Positions 51,801-62,539 of a stretch of 64,000 nt of DNA are shown here, in pieces. Below the pieces are notes generated by a model. The model worked only from the letters and a program-made list of their open reading frames with translations, was not told where the DNA came from and made no database searches. The translations under genes were made by a program, and so were the position numbers. This DNA is from Streptomyces xylophagus (lineage in GTDB: Bacteria > Actinomycetota > Actinomycetes > Streptomycetales > Streptomycetaceae): the NCBI RefSeq assembly GCF_000716435.1, contig NZ_JNWO01000003.1:124001-188000 (forward strand). Reading direction: 5' to 3'. How positions within the stretch are numbered: position 1 is the stretch's first letter; each line of letters begins with the position of its first letter.

Positions 51801-52943
51801 ATGTACACAGCATCGTCCTCCGTGTCCGCCCCGCCCCGGTCGCTGCACCCCCGCCCGGGCGCCGGCGGCCCCTATCTCGACCCGGCGCGCCCGGCGGCCG
51901 GCCCCGTGCTCGGTGCGGGCAGGCCGCGGCGCGTTCCGGGGCTCGGCACCCAACCGCTCAGCGGGAGACTCGACTTGTCCGGCCCTCAGGGCGCCCAGCT
52001 GCGTACGGCGATCGCGTCGGTGCACCGGATCTGCCCGGAGTTCGCTCCGGTGCAGGTGCTACGCCGCAACGGACGCTCCGTGCTCCTGGTCGGAACGACC
52101 GGACGCAGCACGGCTGTCGCGAAGTGTTTACTGGACCACTCCCCCGCGTGGGCCGAGCGGATCCGGCACGAGATAGCGGCGTACCGCTCGTTCGTCCGGC
52201 ACCGCCCGCCGGTGCGGGTGCCGCGGCTGATCGCGGCGGACCCGGACAACTGCACGCTCGTCATCGAGCGGATGCCGGGCCGGGTGGCGGCACTGCACCG
52301 GCACCCGGCGGAGGCCCCGCCGCGGGCGGACATCAGGGCGGCGCTCGGCGCGATCTGCCGGCTCAACGCCTGGCGGCCGCCGGCGGGCACGTTCGACGCC
52401 CCGCTGGACTACGCGGCCCGTATCTCCCGGTACCACGAGCTGGGGCTGCTCACCGACCGGGACATGGGAGACCTGCAGAAGCTGCTGCACGGCATCGCGC
52501 ACTCGGCGGGCCGTCAGGGAATGGGCCAGTTCTGCCACGGCGACGCCCTGCTGTCCAACATCCTCCTCTCACCGGCCGGTCCAGTGCTGGTGGACTGGGA
52601 GCATGCGGGCTGGTACCTGCCGGGCTACGACCTGGCGACGCTGTGGGCGGTCCTCGGGGACGCGCCGGTGGCCCGGCGGCAGATCAGTCAGATCGCGCAG
52701 TCGGCGGGGCCGGCGTCGCGTGACGCGTTCCTGGTGAACCTGATGCTGGTGCTGACCCGCGAGATCCGTACCTACGAGATGGCCGTGCAGCGTTCGATGC
52801 ACGACACGACCCCGGCGGCACCGGGAGCAGCCCATCCGGGTGCTGCGCCGTCCGGCGAGGAACAACGGCTGCTGCTGAGGCGGCTGCACGACGACTGCCA
52901 GTTGGCCCGACGGGCCGTGCGTGCGGCGGTCGGCACTCGCTGA
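51801..52943 (+). CDS. APH-like phosphotransferase with a TTA codon
   Basis: The protein has 380 residues. After a Pro/Arg-rich N-terminal tail of about 60 residues comes a kinase-like fold. The catalytic loop is '[12 protein letters not shown]' and the metal site '[10 protein letters not shown]', both complete. Related proteins phosphorylate aminoglycosides, choline or unknown small molecules. Codon 110 (52128-52130) is TTA, indicating bldA control. The gene is divergent from the NsdA/NsdB-like regulator. Substrate unknown; the developmental setting argues against a plain resistance gene. Confidence 0.8.
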   Translation: MYTASSSVSAPPRSLHPRPGAGGPYLDPARPAAGPVLGAGRPRRVPGLGTQPLSGRLDLSGPQGAQLRTAIASVHRICPEFAPVQVLRRNGRSVLLVGTTGRSTAVAKCLLDHSPAWAERIRHEIAAYRSFVRHRPPVRVPRLIAADPDNCTLVIERMPGRVAALHRHPAEAPPRADIRAALGAICRLNAWRPPAGTFDAPLDYAARISRYHELGLLTDRDMGDLQKLLHGIAHSAGRQGMGQFCHGDALLSNILLSPAGPVLVDWEHAGWYLPGYDLATLWAVLGDAPVARRQISQIAQSAGPASRDAFLVNLMLVLTREIRTYEMAVQRSMHDTTPAAPGAAHPGAAPSGEEQRLLLRRLHDDCQLARRAVRAAVGTR

Positions 52944-52953
52944 CGGGGATGAC

Positions 52954-52990
52954 GGTCCGCGGTGCGCCCTGCAGCGGCGCACCGCGGACC
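52954..52990 (+). terminator. Terminator hairpin after the phosphotransferase gene
   Basis: A perfect 15-bp stem with a 7-nt loop starts 10 bp past the stop codon. Confidence 0.9.
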
Positions 52991-53256
52991 TTCGTGTGTC
53001 CGGCCGACATAGGGCCGACCCACATATGGGCGGCACATATATCTCTGTCCGGGACCTGGCAGCACTCCCCCATTGGTGTACACCACTGACGCTCCGCAGG
53101 CCCGAATGCCGCCGCCACGAAACTCCTCGTATCCCCTGTTGACAAGGGAAATCGCCTGCCTCTGGGCATGATTGACGGATCGTCGGCCAGCCGGTACCAC
53201 TGACGCACGCCCGGCCCCGCACGGTTCATCACGCCCCACCGTCCCAGGAGGCTGCA
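52991..53256 (+). promoter_or_regulatory. Promoter region of the amidase gene
   Basis: Together with the hairpin this makes a 313-bp gene-free gap. It is AT-richer around 53020-53080 and contains TTGACA at 53139-53144 without a convincing -10. AGGAGG lies 6 bp before the amidase TTG. I see no palindrome. Confidence 0.4.
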
Positions 53257-55227
53257 TTGCGAGGATCCTCGACCGACCCCAACCGCTCTCCCGGACACAG
53301 ACGCACCCGAAGATCCGCGGGTGCGCTCGCCACCGCCGCCCTGCTGCTGCCCCTGCTGGGCGCGGCCCCTTCGGAGACCGCGACCGCCTCCTCCGCCTCG
53401 ACCCTCCAGCGGGCGTTCGCGTCGGCGTCCGCCGAGTACCACGTACCGCAGACCGTGCTGCTGGCTGTCTCCTACCTCCAGTCCCGCTGGGACGAGCACG
53501 GCGGAGCGCCGAGCGTGACCGGCGGCTACGGCCCGATGCACCTCACGGACGCCCGTACCGCCCTCGCCGCGACGGAGCACCTGAGCGAGGGCACCGAGGA
53601 CCCCCGCGGCGACAGCGCCCGCACGGCCCTGCACCCGACCGCGCAGATCCCGGCGGACTCCCAACTCCCGGACCGGCTCAGGACGTTGACGAAGGCGGCC
53701 GAACTGACCGGGCTTCCGGCGGCCGACCTCCGTAGCGACGAGACCGCCAATGTGGACGGCGGCGCCGCGCTGCTCGCCGACGCCCAGAAGGGCCTGGGCG
53801 AGCCGCTCAGCGCGGACCCGGCCGACTGGTACGGCGCGATCGCCCGCTTCTCCGGCGCCGACGACACGGCCACCGCGGCCGCGTATGCCAACGATGTCTA
53901 CGACGTGATCCACACCGGCGAGGAGCGCACCACGGACGCCGGGCAGCAGGTCGCCCTGGCCGCGCAGCCGGAACTCGCCCCGGACACCGCGCAGTTGAAG
54001 GAGACCGGGCTGCGCACGGTCTCCACCGACAGCACCGAGTGCCCGAAGAAGGTGTCCTGCGAGTGGATCCCGGCGCCGTACGCCGAGTTCGGGGACAACG
54101 ACTACGGCAACCACGACCTGGGCGACCGGCCCGCGTCGCAGAGCATCAAGTACATCGTCATCCATGACACGGAAGGCCAGTGGGACGGTGTCCTGAACCT
54201 GGTCCAGGACCCCACCTATGTGTCGTGGAACTACACGATCCGCTCCACCGACGGTCTCATCGCCCAGCATGTGAAGGCCAAGGACGTGGCCTGGCACGCG
54301 GGCAACTGGTACATCAACGCCAAGTCGATCGGCATCGAGCACGAGGGCTTCCTCGCCGCGCCGGACGCCTGGTACACGGAGGCGATGTACCGCTCGTCGG
54401 CGCGACTGGTGAAGTACCTGACGAAGAAGTACGGCATCCCGCTGGACCGGCAGCACATCCTCGGCCACGACAACGTGCCGGGCCCGACCACGTCCACGAT
54501 CCCCGGGATGCACACCGACCCGGGCCCCTACTGGGACTGGGCGCACTACTTCGCCCTGCTGGGCCACCCCTTCAAGCAGACCGCCAAGAAGAGCGGCGGC
54601 CTGGTGACGATCCGCCCCGACTACACGACCAACCAGCCGGTGTACACGGGCTGCGTCACCAAGGGCGTGCCGTGCGCGGTGCACGGGTCGAGCGAGGTCC
54701 GGCTGTACTCCGGGCCCGGCGAGACCTACCCCCTGATCAAGGACATCGGCCTCGGGACGACCCCGACCACCGGGGTCAACGATCTCTCCTCACGGGTCTC
54801 CACCGGCCAGCAGTACGCGGTGGCCGACCGCTCCGGGGACTGGACCGCGATCTGGTACCTGGGCCAGGAGGCCTGGTTCAAGAACCCGAAGAAGCACCCG
54901 ACGGCCGTCAAGGCGGCCGGGTGGGTGATCACGCCGAAGGAGGGTCTGGACAGCGTCCCGGTGTACGGCCGCGCGTACCCGGAGGCCTCGGCCTATCCGA
55001 CGGGAGTGCCCGTCCAGGCGGTGTCCCCGCTGCCGTACAAGCTGCTCGCGGGCCAGAAGTACGTGGTCGGTGACAAGGTGCCCGGTGAGTACTACTACGC
55101 GGTCACCTTCACCACCGACTCGCACAAGGTCGTCGTAGGAAAGGATCTCTACTACGAGATCCAGTACGGCCACCGGGTGGAGTTCGTGCGAGCCGCGGAC
55201 GTCCAGCTGAAACGGTCCGGCCGGTAG
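53257..55227 (+). CDS. Secreted N-acetylmuramoyl-L-alanine amidase
   Basis: The protein has 656 residues. A signal peptide ends near 'LLGAAPSETATASS'. A helical N-terminal region of about 220 residues resembles a lysozyme-like or lytic-transglycosylase-like domain ('VLLAVSYLQSRWDEHGG'). The amidase_2 domain (about 295-440) has zinc ligands in 'YIVIHDTEG' (His303), 'IEHEGF' and 'HTDPGPYWDW'. The C-terminal ~200 residues look like SH3-type wall-binding repeats. It cuts the peptide from the glycan in peptidoglycan. The TTG start has a strong AGGAGG site. Confidence 0.9.
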   Translation: MRGSSTDPNRSPGHRRTRRSAGALATAALLLPLLGAAPSETATASSASTLQRAFASASAEYHVPQTVLLAVSYLQSRWDEHGGAPSVTGGYGPMHLTDARTALAATEHLSEGTEDPRGDSARTALHPTAQIPADSQLPDRLRTLTKAAELTGLPAADLRSDETANVDGGAALLADAQKGLGEPLSADPADWYGAIARFSGADDTATAAAYANDVYDVIHTGEERTTDAGQQVALAAQPELAPDTAQLKETGLRTVSTDSTECPKKVSCEWIPAPYAEFGDNDYGNHDLGDRPASQSIKYIVIHDTEGQWDGVLNLVQDPTYVSWNYTIRSTDGLIAQHVKAKDVAWHAGNWYINAKSIGIEHEGFLAAPDAWYTEAMYRSSARLVKYLTKKYGIPLDRQHILGHDNVPGPTTSTIPGMHTDPGPYWDWAHYFALLGHPFKQTAKKSGGLVTIRPDYTTNQPVYTGCVTKGVPCAVHGSSEVRLYSGPGETYPLIKDIGLGTTPTTGVNDLSSRVSTGQQYAVADRSGDWTAIWYLGQEAWFKNPKKHPTAVKAAGWVITPKEGLDSVPVYGRAYPEASAYPTGVPVQAVSPLPYKLLAGQKYVVGDKVPGEYYYAVTFTTDSHKVVVGKDLYYEIQYGHRVEFVRAADVQLKRSGR

Positions 55228-55236
55228 CCAGTCGCC

Positions 55237-55734
55237 TCAGCCCTGCTGGAACAGCTCCGCCGGGAGCGGTTTCAGCAGGGCGTAGAGGTCGTCCGTGATG
55301 GGGCGGTCCCAGGCGGCGATGGTGACCAGGACGTTGTCGCTGCGGTCGAACTGCACGCAGGAGATCCGGCTCTCGGAGAGCTTGAGGCGGCGCACGATCA
55401 GGAGGTTGTCGCCCTGCATCACCGGCATGTCCTCGGTGCCTACGACGGTCACCTCCTCGTCGTTCTCCAGCGCGAGGAGCAGCTGCGCGACCTCGAAGGG
55501 GACCTCGTCCTCGGCGACGTCACGGGCCGGGGAGCCCTCCGGCAGATTGCCGATGACCATCGCGGGGCCGCGGCCGCCGAAGAGGTCGTAGCGCAGGAAG
55601 ACACCCTGGCAGCTGCCGTCGGGGGCGGGCAGCAGGCCCGCGCCGAGGTTACCGGGCCAGTCGCCCGGGTCCATGGCCAGCACATCGAATTCGGGGCCGG
55701 CGGGGGTGGCGCTGCGGCGGCGGAGGAACGACAT
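55237..55734 (-). CDS. Conserved hypothetical protein (165 aa)
   Basis: The protein is acidic, soluble and without known motifs: 'LAMDPGDWPGNLGAGLLPAP', 'RDVAEDEVPFEVAQLLLALE' and 'VTIAAWDRPITDDLYALLKP'. It has no signal peptide. I chose the ATG giving 'MSFLRRRSATPAGPEF'; open sequence further upstream is Pro/Arg-rich and looks non-coding. Similar proteins seem widespread in streptomycetes, but no function is known to me. It ends 9 bp from the convergent amidase gene. Confidence 0.7.
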   Translation of the reverse strand: MSFLRRRSATPAGPEFDVLAMDPGDWPGNLGAGLLPAPDGSCQGVFLRYDLFGGRGPAMVIGNLPEGSPARDVAEDEVPFEVAQLLLALENDEEVTVVGTEDMPVMQGDNLLIVRRLKLSESRISCVQFDRSDNVLVTIAAWDRPITDDLYALLKPLPAELFQQG

Positions 55735-55783
55735 GCAGCAATGGTACGGGGTGCCGTCCGGCGGTGGGCACGTGGTTTGGCGC

Positions 55784-55846
55784 GGGTTCGTTGTCGGGTG
55801 CGGGTGCGTAGGGGCTGGGCGCGCAGTTCCCCGCGCCCCTAGGGGG
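55784..55846. repeat. Dispersed Streptomyces intergenic repeat, copy 1
   Basis: The core GGGTTCGTTGT, then GGCTGGGCGCGCAGTTCC and CCGCGCCCCTAGG form a hairpin-capable unit. It shares most of its sequence with 63524-63565 in opposite orientation. It lies just downstream of the LAL regulator stop and may serve as a terminator. Confidence 0.75.
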
Positions 55847-55853
55847 TTCGGTC

Positions 55854-58751
55854 CTACGTTGGCTTGATAAGTGCCGTTCCCAAGCCCGTGCGGTCTGTGC
55901 CCAGTTTTCGGTAGGCCGCTGAGAGCAGACGTACTGCGGTCTGCTCGTCCGTGTGGAGTTCTACGGCTATCTCGTGGTCCGTGCTGTCGTGGGCGGCCAG
56001 GGTCGCGGCGGCGCGTTCTTGGGTCGTGAGGGTGTCTGTTTCGGTGCTGTGGAGGCGGCGGGGGCGTAGGCCTGCGGCGGCGAGTTCGGAGCGGGCCGTG
56101 TCGGCCAGGCCTTCGGCGCCGCACTGGACGGCCGCGTCCAGGCCTCGGTAGAGGTGGTCGCCTGCCTCCCGGGCCCTGCCGACGCGGCGGAGTTCGGTGC
56201 CGAGGGCGACCAGGGCGCAGGCCAACTCGTAGGCGGCCGGGGAGCGTTCGAGGTGGGCGACGGACTCCTCCAGGAGTTTGGCGCGGGCCGAGCCTGAGGA
56301 GACCTCGGCGGCGATGCGCAGGGCCTGGCCGATGGCGGACGGGGTGCCGAACTGGCGGGCGCGGGCGACCGCTTCGTGGGCGGTGGCGACGGCGCGCTCG
56401 GGGGTGTCGTGGCTCTCGGCGCGGGCGAGGTGGAGCTGCCAGGGGCACCAGGCGGGGTTGCGGATGCCGCGCGGGTCCAGGCGGCGGCCTGCGGAGGCCA
56501 GTTCCTCCGCCGCGTCCTTGGTGAGGCCGCGGGCCAGGAGCAGTTCGCCGTAGACGGTCTGGGCGTCCGGGAAGACGACGGCGGCCGGGAAGGGCTCCGC
56601 GAAGGCATGGTCCTCGGCGAGTTGTACGGCCTCCGCGACCCGGCCGCGGGCCAGCAGGACCTCGATGAGGATGCCGGTGCCGTACCAGTAGACGGGGGTG
56701 CCGGGACCGACCCGCTCGGCGAGGCGCAGGCCAGCGCGCGCGAAGTCCTCGGCCTCGGCGAGCCGGCCGCGCCGGTAGCGGAGATAGCCGAGGAAGGTGT
56801 AGCCGAAGGACAGGTGCGCACCGCGCCAGCCCTGCTGCTCGAAGTCGGCGATGCCGGTGGCGAACAGCTCCTCGGCGCGGCCCGGTCGGTCGCAGTACAT
56901 GAAGGCGAGGGCGACCAGCACCGGTACCTCGAAGCCGCGGTCGGCCTCCGCCCAGCCGAGGCCGCCGGCCAAAGCGCGCTCGGCATGGTGGAGGGCCACA
57001 TGTGCGGGTTCACCACGGAGTACGGCGTCCCAGGTGCGCAGGCCGATGATGTACCGCTCGGTGAGGTCGCGGCCCTTGAGGCGGTCGGCGAGTTTGGTGA
57101 GGCGGCGGGAGCGCGAGGGGTGATCGGGTTCGTCGGCGCGGAAGGCGTCCCACATGAACTGCTCGGAGAGCATGCGCAGTTTGACCCGGGCGTCGTCGGT
57201 GACGCGGATCTCGCGGGCGAGGGTGTCGGAGGCCTCGGCGAGGCGGTCGCTGTGGGCGAGGACCTGGGAGAGGCGGTAGACGATGTTCTGCCGCAGGCCG
57301 GCGTCGCTGATCGGCTCTTCGAGGGCGGCCCTCAGGTGGTTCACGGTGGTCGCCGGTTCGGTGAGCAGGGAGGCGCTGCCCAGTTCGTACAGGACGGCGG
57401 CGCGGTCGTCGTAGGGCGGGGGTTCGCGCAGGGCGCGGGCGAGGTAGCTGCGGGCCGTGTCGGGGGCGCCCGCGCGCAGGGTCTCCCCGGCTGCCGCGCG
57501 GAGTTGCTGGACGACCCAGTTGTCACCGTCGGGGTGGGTCTCCATGAGGTGGCGGGCCGCGGCGGAGGGGCCCTGGCCCTCGTTGATGACGCACCAGGCG
57601 GCCTGGCCGTGCAGGGCCACGCGGACACCGGCGGGGATGGCCCGGTAGACGGCGGTGGCGATGAGCGGGTGGACGAATTCGAGCGTGCCCGCGGCGGTCA
57701 GCGTGCCGGTGAGGATACGGGCGTCGCGCAGCGTGTCGACGGCGTCGGCGGCCTCCTCGTGGCCGAGTCCGGCGACGGCGGCGGCGAGCATCGGATGGGT
57801 CTCGGTGCCGAGGACCGCGCAGGCCCAGGCGAAGCGGACGGTCGAGGTGCCGAGGCGTTCGAGGCGGGTGATGATGCCGTTGCCCTTGACGGCGGCGGCG
57901 AGGTCGCGCAGCAGGTACGCGCCGGCTTCGGTGGGGTCCAGGCCGCGGTCGTGGATCTTGGCGGTGAGTTCGACGGTCTCGAACGGGTTCCCGGCGGTGA
58001 CGGCCCAGCATTCGCGGCAGAACGCGTCGTCGGCGTGCGCGCCGAGCGTCTCCCGCACCAGATCGGCGACGGCGGCGACGCTGAGCGGTTCGAGATCGAG
58101 GGGGCGTCCACCGGCCCGGCCGGGCAGTCCCCTGAACGACTCGGCGTGGTCGGGGAGTTCGTCGGGCCGGTAGGCGACGACGACCAGCAAAGGGAGTTGC
58201 TCGGCGCGGGGCGCGAACGCGGCCAGCCAGCCCAGGGATTCGGGGTCGGCCCAGTGCGCGTCGTCGAGGACGAGGACCATCGGGGCACGCTTCACCGCGA
58301 GGTGGGTGAGTACCCAGTCGAGGCCGTCGCGCAGGCCCTGTTGGTCGGGCGGGGAGCCCGCGGTGGGGGCGCACAGGCCGAGGGCGGGGCCGACGATGTC
58401 GTACCAACTCCCCAGCGCGGCGCGGAGATCGGCGTCGGCCGACCCGGCGAACTGCGGCTGCAGCAGCTGGCGGGCGACGTGGAAGGCGACGCGCTGTTCC
58501 TGGTCGCCGCCCCGCGCGGACAGCACGGTGCAGCCCTGGGCTGCGGCGCGGCGGCGCACCTCGGTGAGGAGGGTGGTCTTGCCGATGCCGGCCCGTCCCG
58601 CGAAGGCGAGCAGGGCACCGCGCGGCCTGTCCCCCGGTTCGGCTCCGTCCGTGCGCAAGCCGGTGAGCTCGCCCAACGCCTCGTCGACGGCGGCGAGTTC
58701 ACTCTCCCGTTCGAAGAGTGTGCTTCTGCTGCGCGCGCTCCGCTGTCCCAT
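55854..58751 (-). CDS. Large ATP-binding LuxR-type (LAL) regulator with eroded HTH
   Basis: The protein has 965 residues. The AAA/STAND module has Walker A 'AFAGRAGIGKTTLL' (about 50-63) and Walker B 'LVLDDAHWADPES' (about 162-174). Long TPR-like helices fill the middle. The C-terminal LuxR region begins with 'LTTQERAAATLAAHDSTDHE' but the recognition helix reads 'TAVRLLSAAYRKLG' instead of the usual TVEYHLRNVYRKLG. LAL proteins switch on antibiotic or sugar genes on ligand binding. The changed helix may mean altered or lost DNA binding. The ATG at 58751 is the only reasonable start. Confidence 0.87.
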   Translation of the reverse strand: MGQRSARSRSTLFERESELAAVDEALGELTGLRTDGAEPGDRPRGALLAFAGRAGIGKTTLLTEVRRRAAAQGCTVLSARGGDQEQRVAFHVARQLLQPQFAGSADADLRAALGSWYDIVGPALGLCAPTAGSPPDQQGLRDGLDWVLTHLAVKRAPMVLVLDDAHWADPESLGWLAAFAPRAEQLPLLVVVAYRPDELPDHAESFRGLPGRAGGRPLDLEPLSVAAVADLVRETLGAHADDAFCRECWAVTAGNPFETVELTAKIHDRGLDPTEAGAYLLRDLAAAVKGNGIITRLERLGTSTVRFAWACAVLGTETHPMLAAAVAGLGHEEAADAVDTLRDARILTGTLTAAGTLEFVHPLIATAVYRAIPAGVRVALHGQAAWCVINEGQGPSAAARHLMETHPDGDNWVVQQLRAAAGETLRAGAPDTARSYLARALREPPPYDDRAAVLYELGSASLLTEPATTVNHLRAALEEPISDAGLRQNIVYRLSQVLAHSDRLAEASDTLAREIRVTDDARVKLRMLSEQFMWDAFRADEPDHPSRSRRLTKLADRLKGRDLTERYIIGLRTWDAVLRGEPAHVALHHAERALAGGLGWAEADRGFEVPVLVALAFMYCDRPGRAEELFATGIADFEQQGWRGAHLSFGYTFLGYLRYRRGRLAEAEDFARAGLRLAERVGPGTPVYWYGTGILIEVLLARGRVAEAVQLAEDHAFAEPFPAAVVFPDAQTVYGELLLARGLTKDAAEELASAGRRLDPRGIRNPAWCPWQLHLARAESHDTPERAVATAHEAVARARQFGTPSAIGQALRIAAEVSSGSARAKLLEESVAHLERSPAAYELACALVALGTELRRVGRAREAGDHLYRGLDAAVQCGAEGLADTARSELAAAGLRPRRLHSTETDTLTTQERAAATLAAHDSTDHEIAVELHTDEQTAVRLLSAAYRKLGTDRTGLGTALIKPT

Positions 58752-58947
58752 CCCATACCCCCTGCCACGGTGGTGCGCCCGCGCGGGGAGCGAACGCGTA
58801 CCGTGAGCTACAGGGACCTCAGCGTACGCTTCCCGAGGGTCCCGCGACCCGGTAGTCGACGAAGGCGTACTGGCCGGTTTTCCGCTGTCGTCGGTGATTG
58901 CGGGCGATACGGATTCCTTTTGATCGGCAACTCGTCGGCGGACTTCC

Positions 58948-59853
58948 TCACTCCTCCAACGCCGTCGGCGGCACCACGGCGATCGGGCTCGCCGCGTGCA
59001 ACAGGACCGCCTGGGTCACCGAGCCGATCAACCGAGCCGGGGACAGCAGGCGCCGGCGATGGCGGCCCACGACGACCAGGTCGGCGTCCTTGGAGGCGGC
59101 GACGAGGTGGCCGGCCGCGTCGCCCGGTGCGACGTACGGCTCGGTGGGGACGTCAGGGTGGTGTTTGCGGTGCGGGGCAAGGAGGGCCCCGGTGAGGACG
59201 CGGGTCTCGTTCTCGATGGCGTCCTGATCGATGACCGGCAGCACGAGTTCGCCCGGGGACTCCCAGGTCTGCGGTGGCCACGGGTAGGCGGCGACGACCT
59301 GGAGGCGGGCTCCGCGCCGGGCGGCCTCGGCGAAGGCGAAAGCCAGGGTGGTCTCGTCGGGGCTGTCCACATGCAGGCCGACGACCACTCGGGGCCCTGG
59401 CTCGGCCGGAATCCCGTCGTGAACCTCGCGTCCGGGCCGGGGCACCACGACGACGGGGCAGTCGGCGTCGCGGGCGGCGGCCATGCCGTTGGAGCCGAGC
59501 AGCAGGCTGGCGAAGCCGCCCCGGCCACGGGAACCGAGCACCAACAGCTGTGCGGTGGAACCGAGTTCGGGCAGTACGGCGGCCGGCGCGCCCTGCAGTC
59601 CGAGGTACTCCATGACCGGGCGGTCCGCACGTCCTTCGAGATACGTGCGGACCTGGTCGAGCACCGCGTCCTCGTCCGGGTTCGGCGGCCCGGCGACCAG
59701 GACGCCGGGCGGTGTCCACGCGGCGGCGTACTGCCACACATGGACGACCCGCAGCGGCGCCCCACGTCCACGGGCCGCGTCGAGGGCCCAGTCCAGGGCG
59801 CGCAGACTGTCGTCCGAACCGTCGACCGCCGCGATGACCGGCAGGGTGCTCAT
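58948..59853 (-). CDS. Universal stress protein (tandem UspA)
   Basis: The protein has 301 residues with two UspA domains. ATP-binding loops 'GSRGRGGFASLLLGSNG' (domain 1) and 'GRHRRRLLSPARLIGSV' (domain 2) are visible; the first matches G-x2-G-x9-G(S/N) well. 'IAAVDGSDDSLRALDWALDA' opens the first domain. Tandem Usp proteins in actinobacteria are linked to dormancy, hypoxia and energy stress. It stands alone; no DosR-like regulator is nearby. Confidence 0.9.
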   Translation of the reverse strand: MSTLPVIAAVDGSDDSLRALDWALDAARGRGAPLRVVHVWQYAAAWTPPGVLVAGPPNPDEDAVLDQVRTYLEGRADRPVMEYLGLQGAPAAVLPELGSTAQLLVLGSRGRGGFASLLLGSNGMAAARDADCPVVVVPRPGREVHDGIPAEPGPRVVVGLHVDSPDETTLAFAFAEAARRGARLQVVAAYPWPPQTWESPGELVLPVIDQDAIENETRVLTGALLAPHRKHHPDVPTEPYVAPGDAAGHLVAASKDADLVVVGRHRRRLLSPARLIGSVTQAVLLHAASPIAVVPPTALEE

Positions 59854-59987
59854 GGGTTCCTCACCTCCGGAGTAACGGGACCTTTCCCCTCTGGGGCCAG
59901 CCTGGCTCAGGCGTCGGCTCCAGAAGGGTTCTCAAGGTCGCGTGTCCGGAAAAACCGGCGGAACACCCCGAAGAGGCGGAGAACCTC

Positions 59988-60230
59988 TTACGTCAGATCG
60001 AACTCCCCCTCCCGCGCCCCCGACACGAACGCGCCCCATTCCGCGGGCGTGAAGATCAAGGAAGGGCTCTGTGGGCGGCCGCTGTTGCGCATCGCGATGA
60101 ATCCCTCGACAAAGGCGATCTGGACATCCCCCAGGCCACGGCTGCTCGAGTGCCAATCGGCGTCACTGAGGTCCAGCTCCGGCTTGTCCCAGCCCGCAAG
60201 CGGGTGTTGCTGGATGGTGCTCTCGGCCAC
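59988..60230 (-). CDS. DUF397 protein (small Streptomyces-type regulator partner)
   Basis: The protein has 80 residues. 'DADWHSSSRGLGDVQIAFV' and 'GRPQSPSLIFTPAEWGAFVS' are the hallmark ends of DUF397. These proteins usually sit next to an Scr1/WhiJ-type helix-turn-helix gene and act as its antagonist, often in development. Here no such gene is adjacent: neighbours are a universal stress protein and a thiolase-like gene. It may serve a distant partner or be a relic of a broken pair. Confidence 0.88.
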   Translation of the reverse strand: MAESTIQQHPLAGWDKPELDLSDADWHSSSRGLGDVQIAFVEGFIAMRNSGRPQSPSLIFTPAEWGAFVSGAREGEFDLT

Positions 60231-60312
60231 GTCCGTGCTCCTCCCGATTCGTCGTCCGCGGTCAGCCTAGCGATCGGTTTCTGATGCCGACAGGCCACGT
60301 GAGGGGGACCTT

Positions 60313-61475
<1,163 letters not shown>

Positions 61476-61479
<4 letters not shown>

Positions 61480-62522
61480 CGCGGATCCCCTTCGAGTACG
61501 GCGACCAGGTTCTGTTGCAGACAGGGACCGGAGGTGGCATGGGCGAGAGCCCGGTCGGACTCGCCCCGATGGATGCGCGCGGCGGCCTCACCGATGCGGA
61601 TCAGCCCGGCGGCCATGACCGGGTTCGCGGCGAGGGCTCCTCCGGACGGGTTGACGCGCACCTCGTCGCCGAGCCGCAGTGCCTTGCGCAGTACGACCTC
61701 CTGCGCGGTGAACGGCGCGTGCAACTCGGCGGTGTCGACGGGCCGTTCGAAGGCACCGGCCTTCTCGGCGGCGAGCCGCGTGGACGGCGAGTCGGTCAAC
61801 TCCCGTACGCCCAGGCCGTGCGCCTCGATGCGGTGGTCGATGCCCCTGATCCAGGCGGGCCGTTCGCACAGTTCGCGGGCCCGTTCTCCGGCCGCAAGGA
61901 TGACGGCGGCGGCTCCGTCGCCGATCGGTGGGCAGTCACCGGTGCGCAGCGGCCGTACGACATAGTCCCCTTGCGGCACCGAACCCCGCACCTGGGCATG
62001 GGAGTTGGCGCTCGCGTCGGTCCGGCTGCGGGACGCCACCTCGGCGAGCGCGGGTTCGTCGGTGTCGCCAGCGTCGATGAGGGCCTGGGCCTGGAGGGCG
62101 GCGAGGGCGACGGAGTCCGGCCACAGGGGCGCCACGTAGTACGGGTCCAGTTGCCGAGTCAGGACATCGCGCACGGAGCCGGGGGACGACTTGCCGTACG
62201 AGTAGACGAGCGCGGTGTCCGCGTCGCCGGTGAGCAGCTTGGTCCAGGCCTCGTAGAGCGCCCAGGCGCCGTCCATCTCGACATGGGACTCGGAGATCGG
62301 CGGCCAGGCGCCGACGCCGTCGAGGGCGAGGGTGAAGGAGAAGGCGCGGCCGGCGAGGTAGTCGCTGGAGCCGGAGCAGGTGAAGTCGATGTCGGCGGTC
62401 TTCAGTCCGGTCTGTTCGAGGACGCCGTGCAGTACCGGCATCAGCATCTCCACCTCGGAGAGCTCGTCGGTGGTGCGCCGGTGGTCGGTCTGCGCGAAGG
62501 CGACGACGGCGATCTCACGCAT
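61476..62522 (-). CDS. Thiolase-family protein (Ltp partner)
   Basis: The protein has 348 residues. 'DFTCSGSSDYLAGRAFSF' contains a Cys in the active-site region, 'GDCPPIGDGAAAVILAAGER' is the middle signature and 'NPSGGALAANPVMAAGLIRI' the C-terminal motif. It probably pairs with the Cys-less neighbour, as thiolase-like pairs do in sterol catabolism. I chose the ATG at 62522 ('MREIAVVAFAQTD'), with GGAG 8 bp before it. An ATG at 62540 overlapping the previous stop (TGATG) would add six residues. Confidence 0.83.
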
Positions 62523-62539
62523 CGCGGCAGCTCCATGCA

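Noticed and set aside
54124..54570. Possible endolysin of a prophage
   Set aside because: The amidase has a signal peptide and cell-wall repeats, and no phage genes surround it.
56376..59195. 939-codon plus-strand open frame opposite the LAL regulator
   Set aside because: Low-complexity Gly/Glu/Ala composition with no motifs; the minus-strand LAL gene explains the region.
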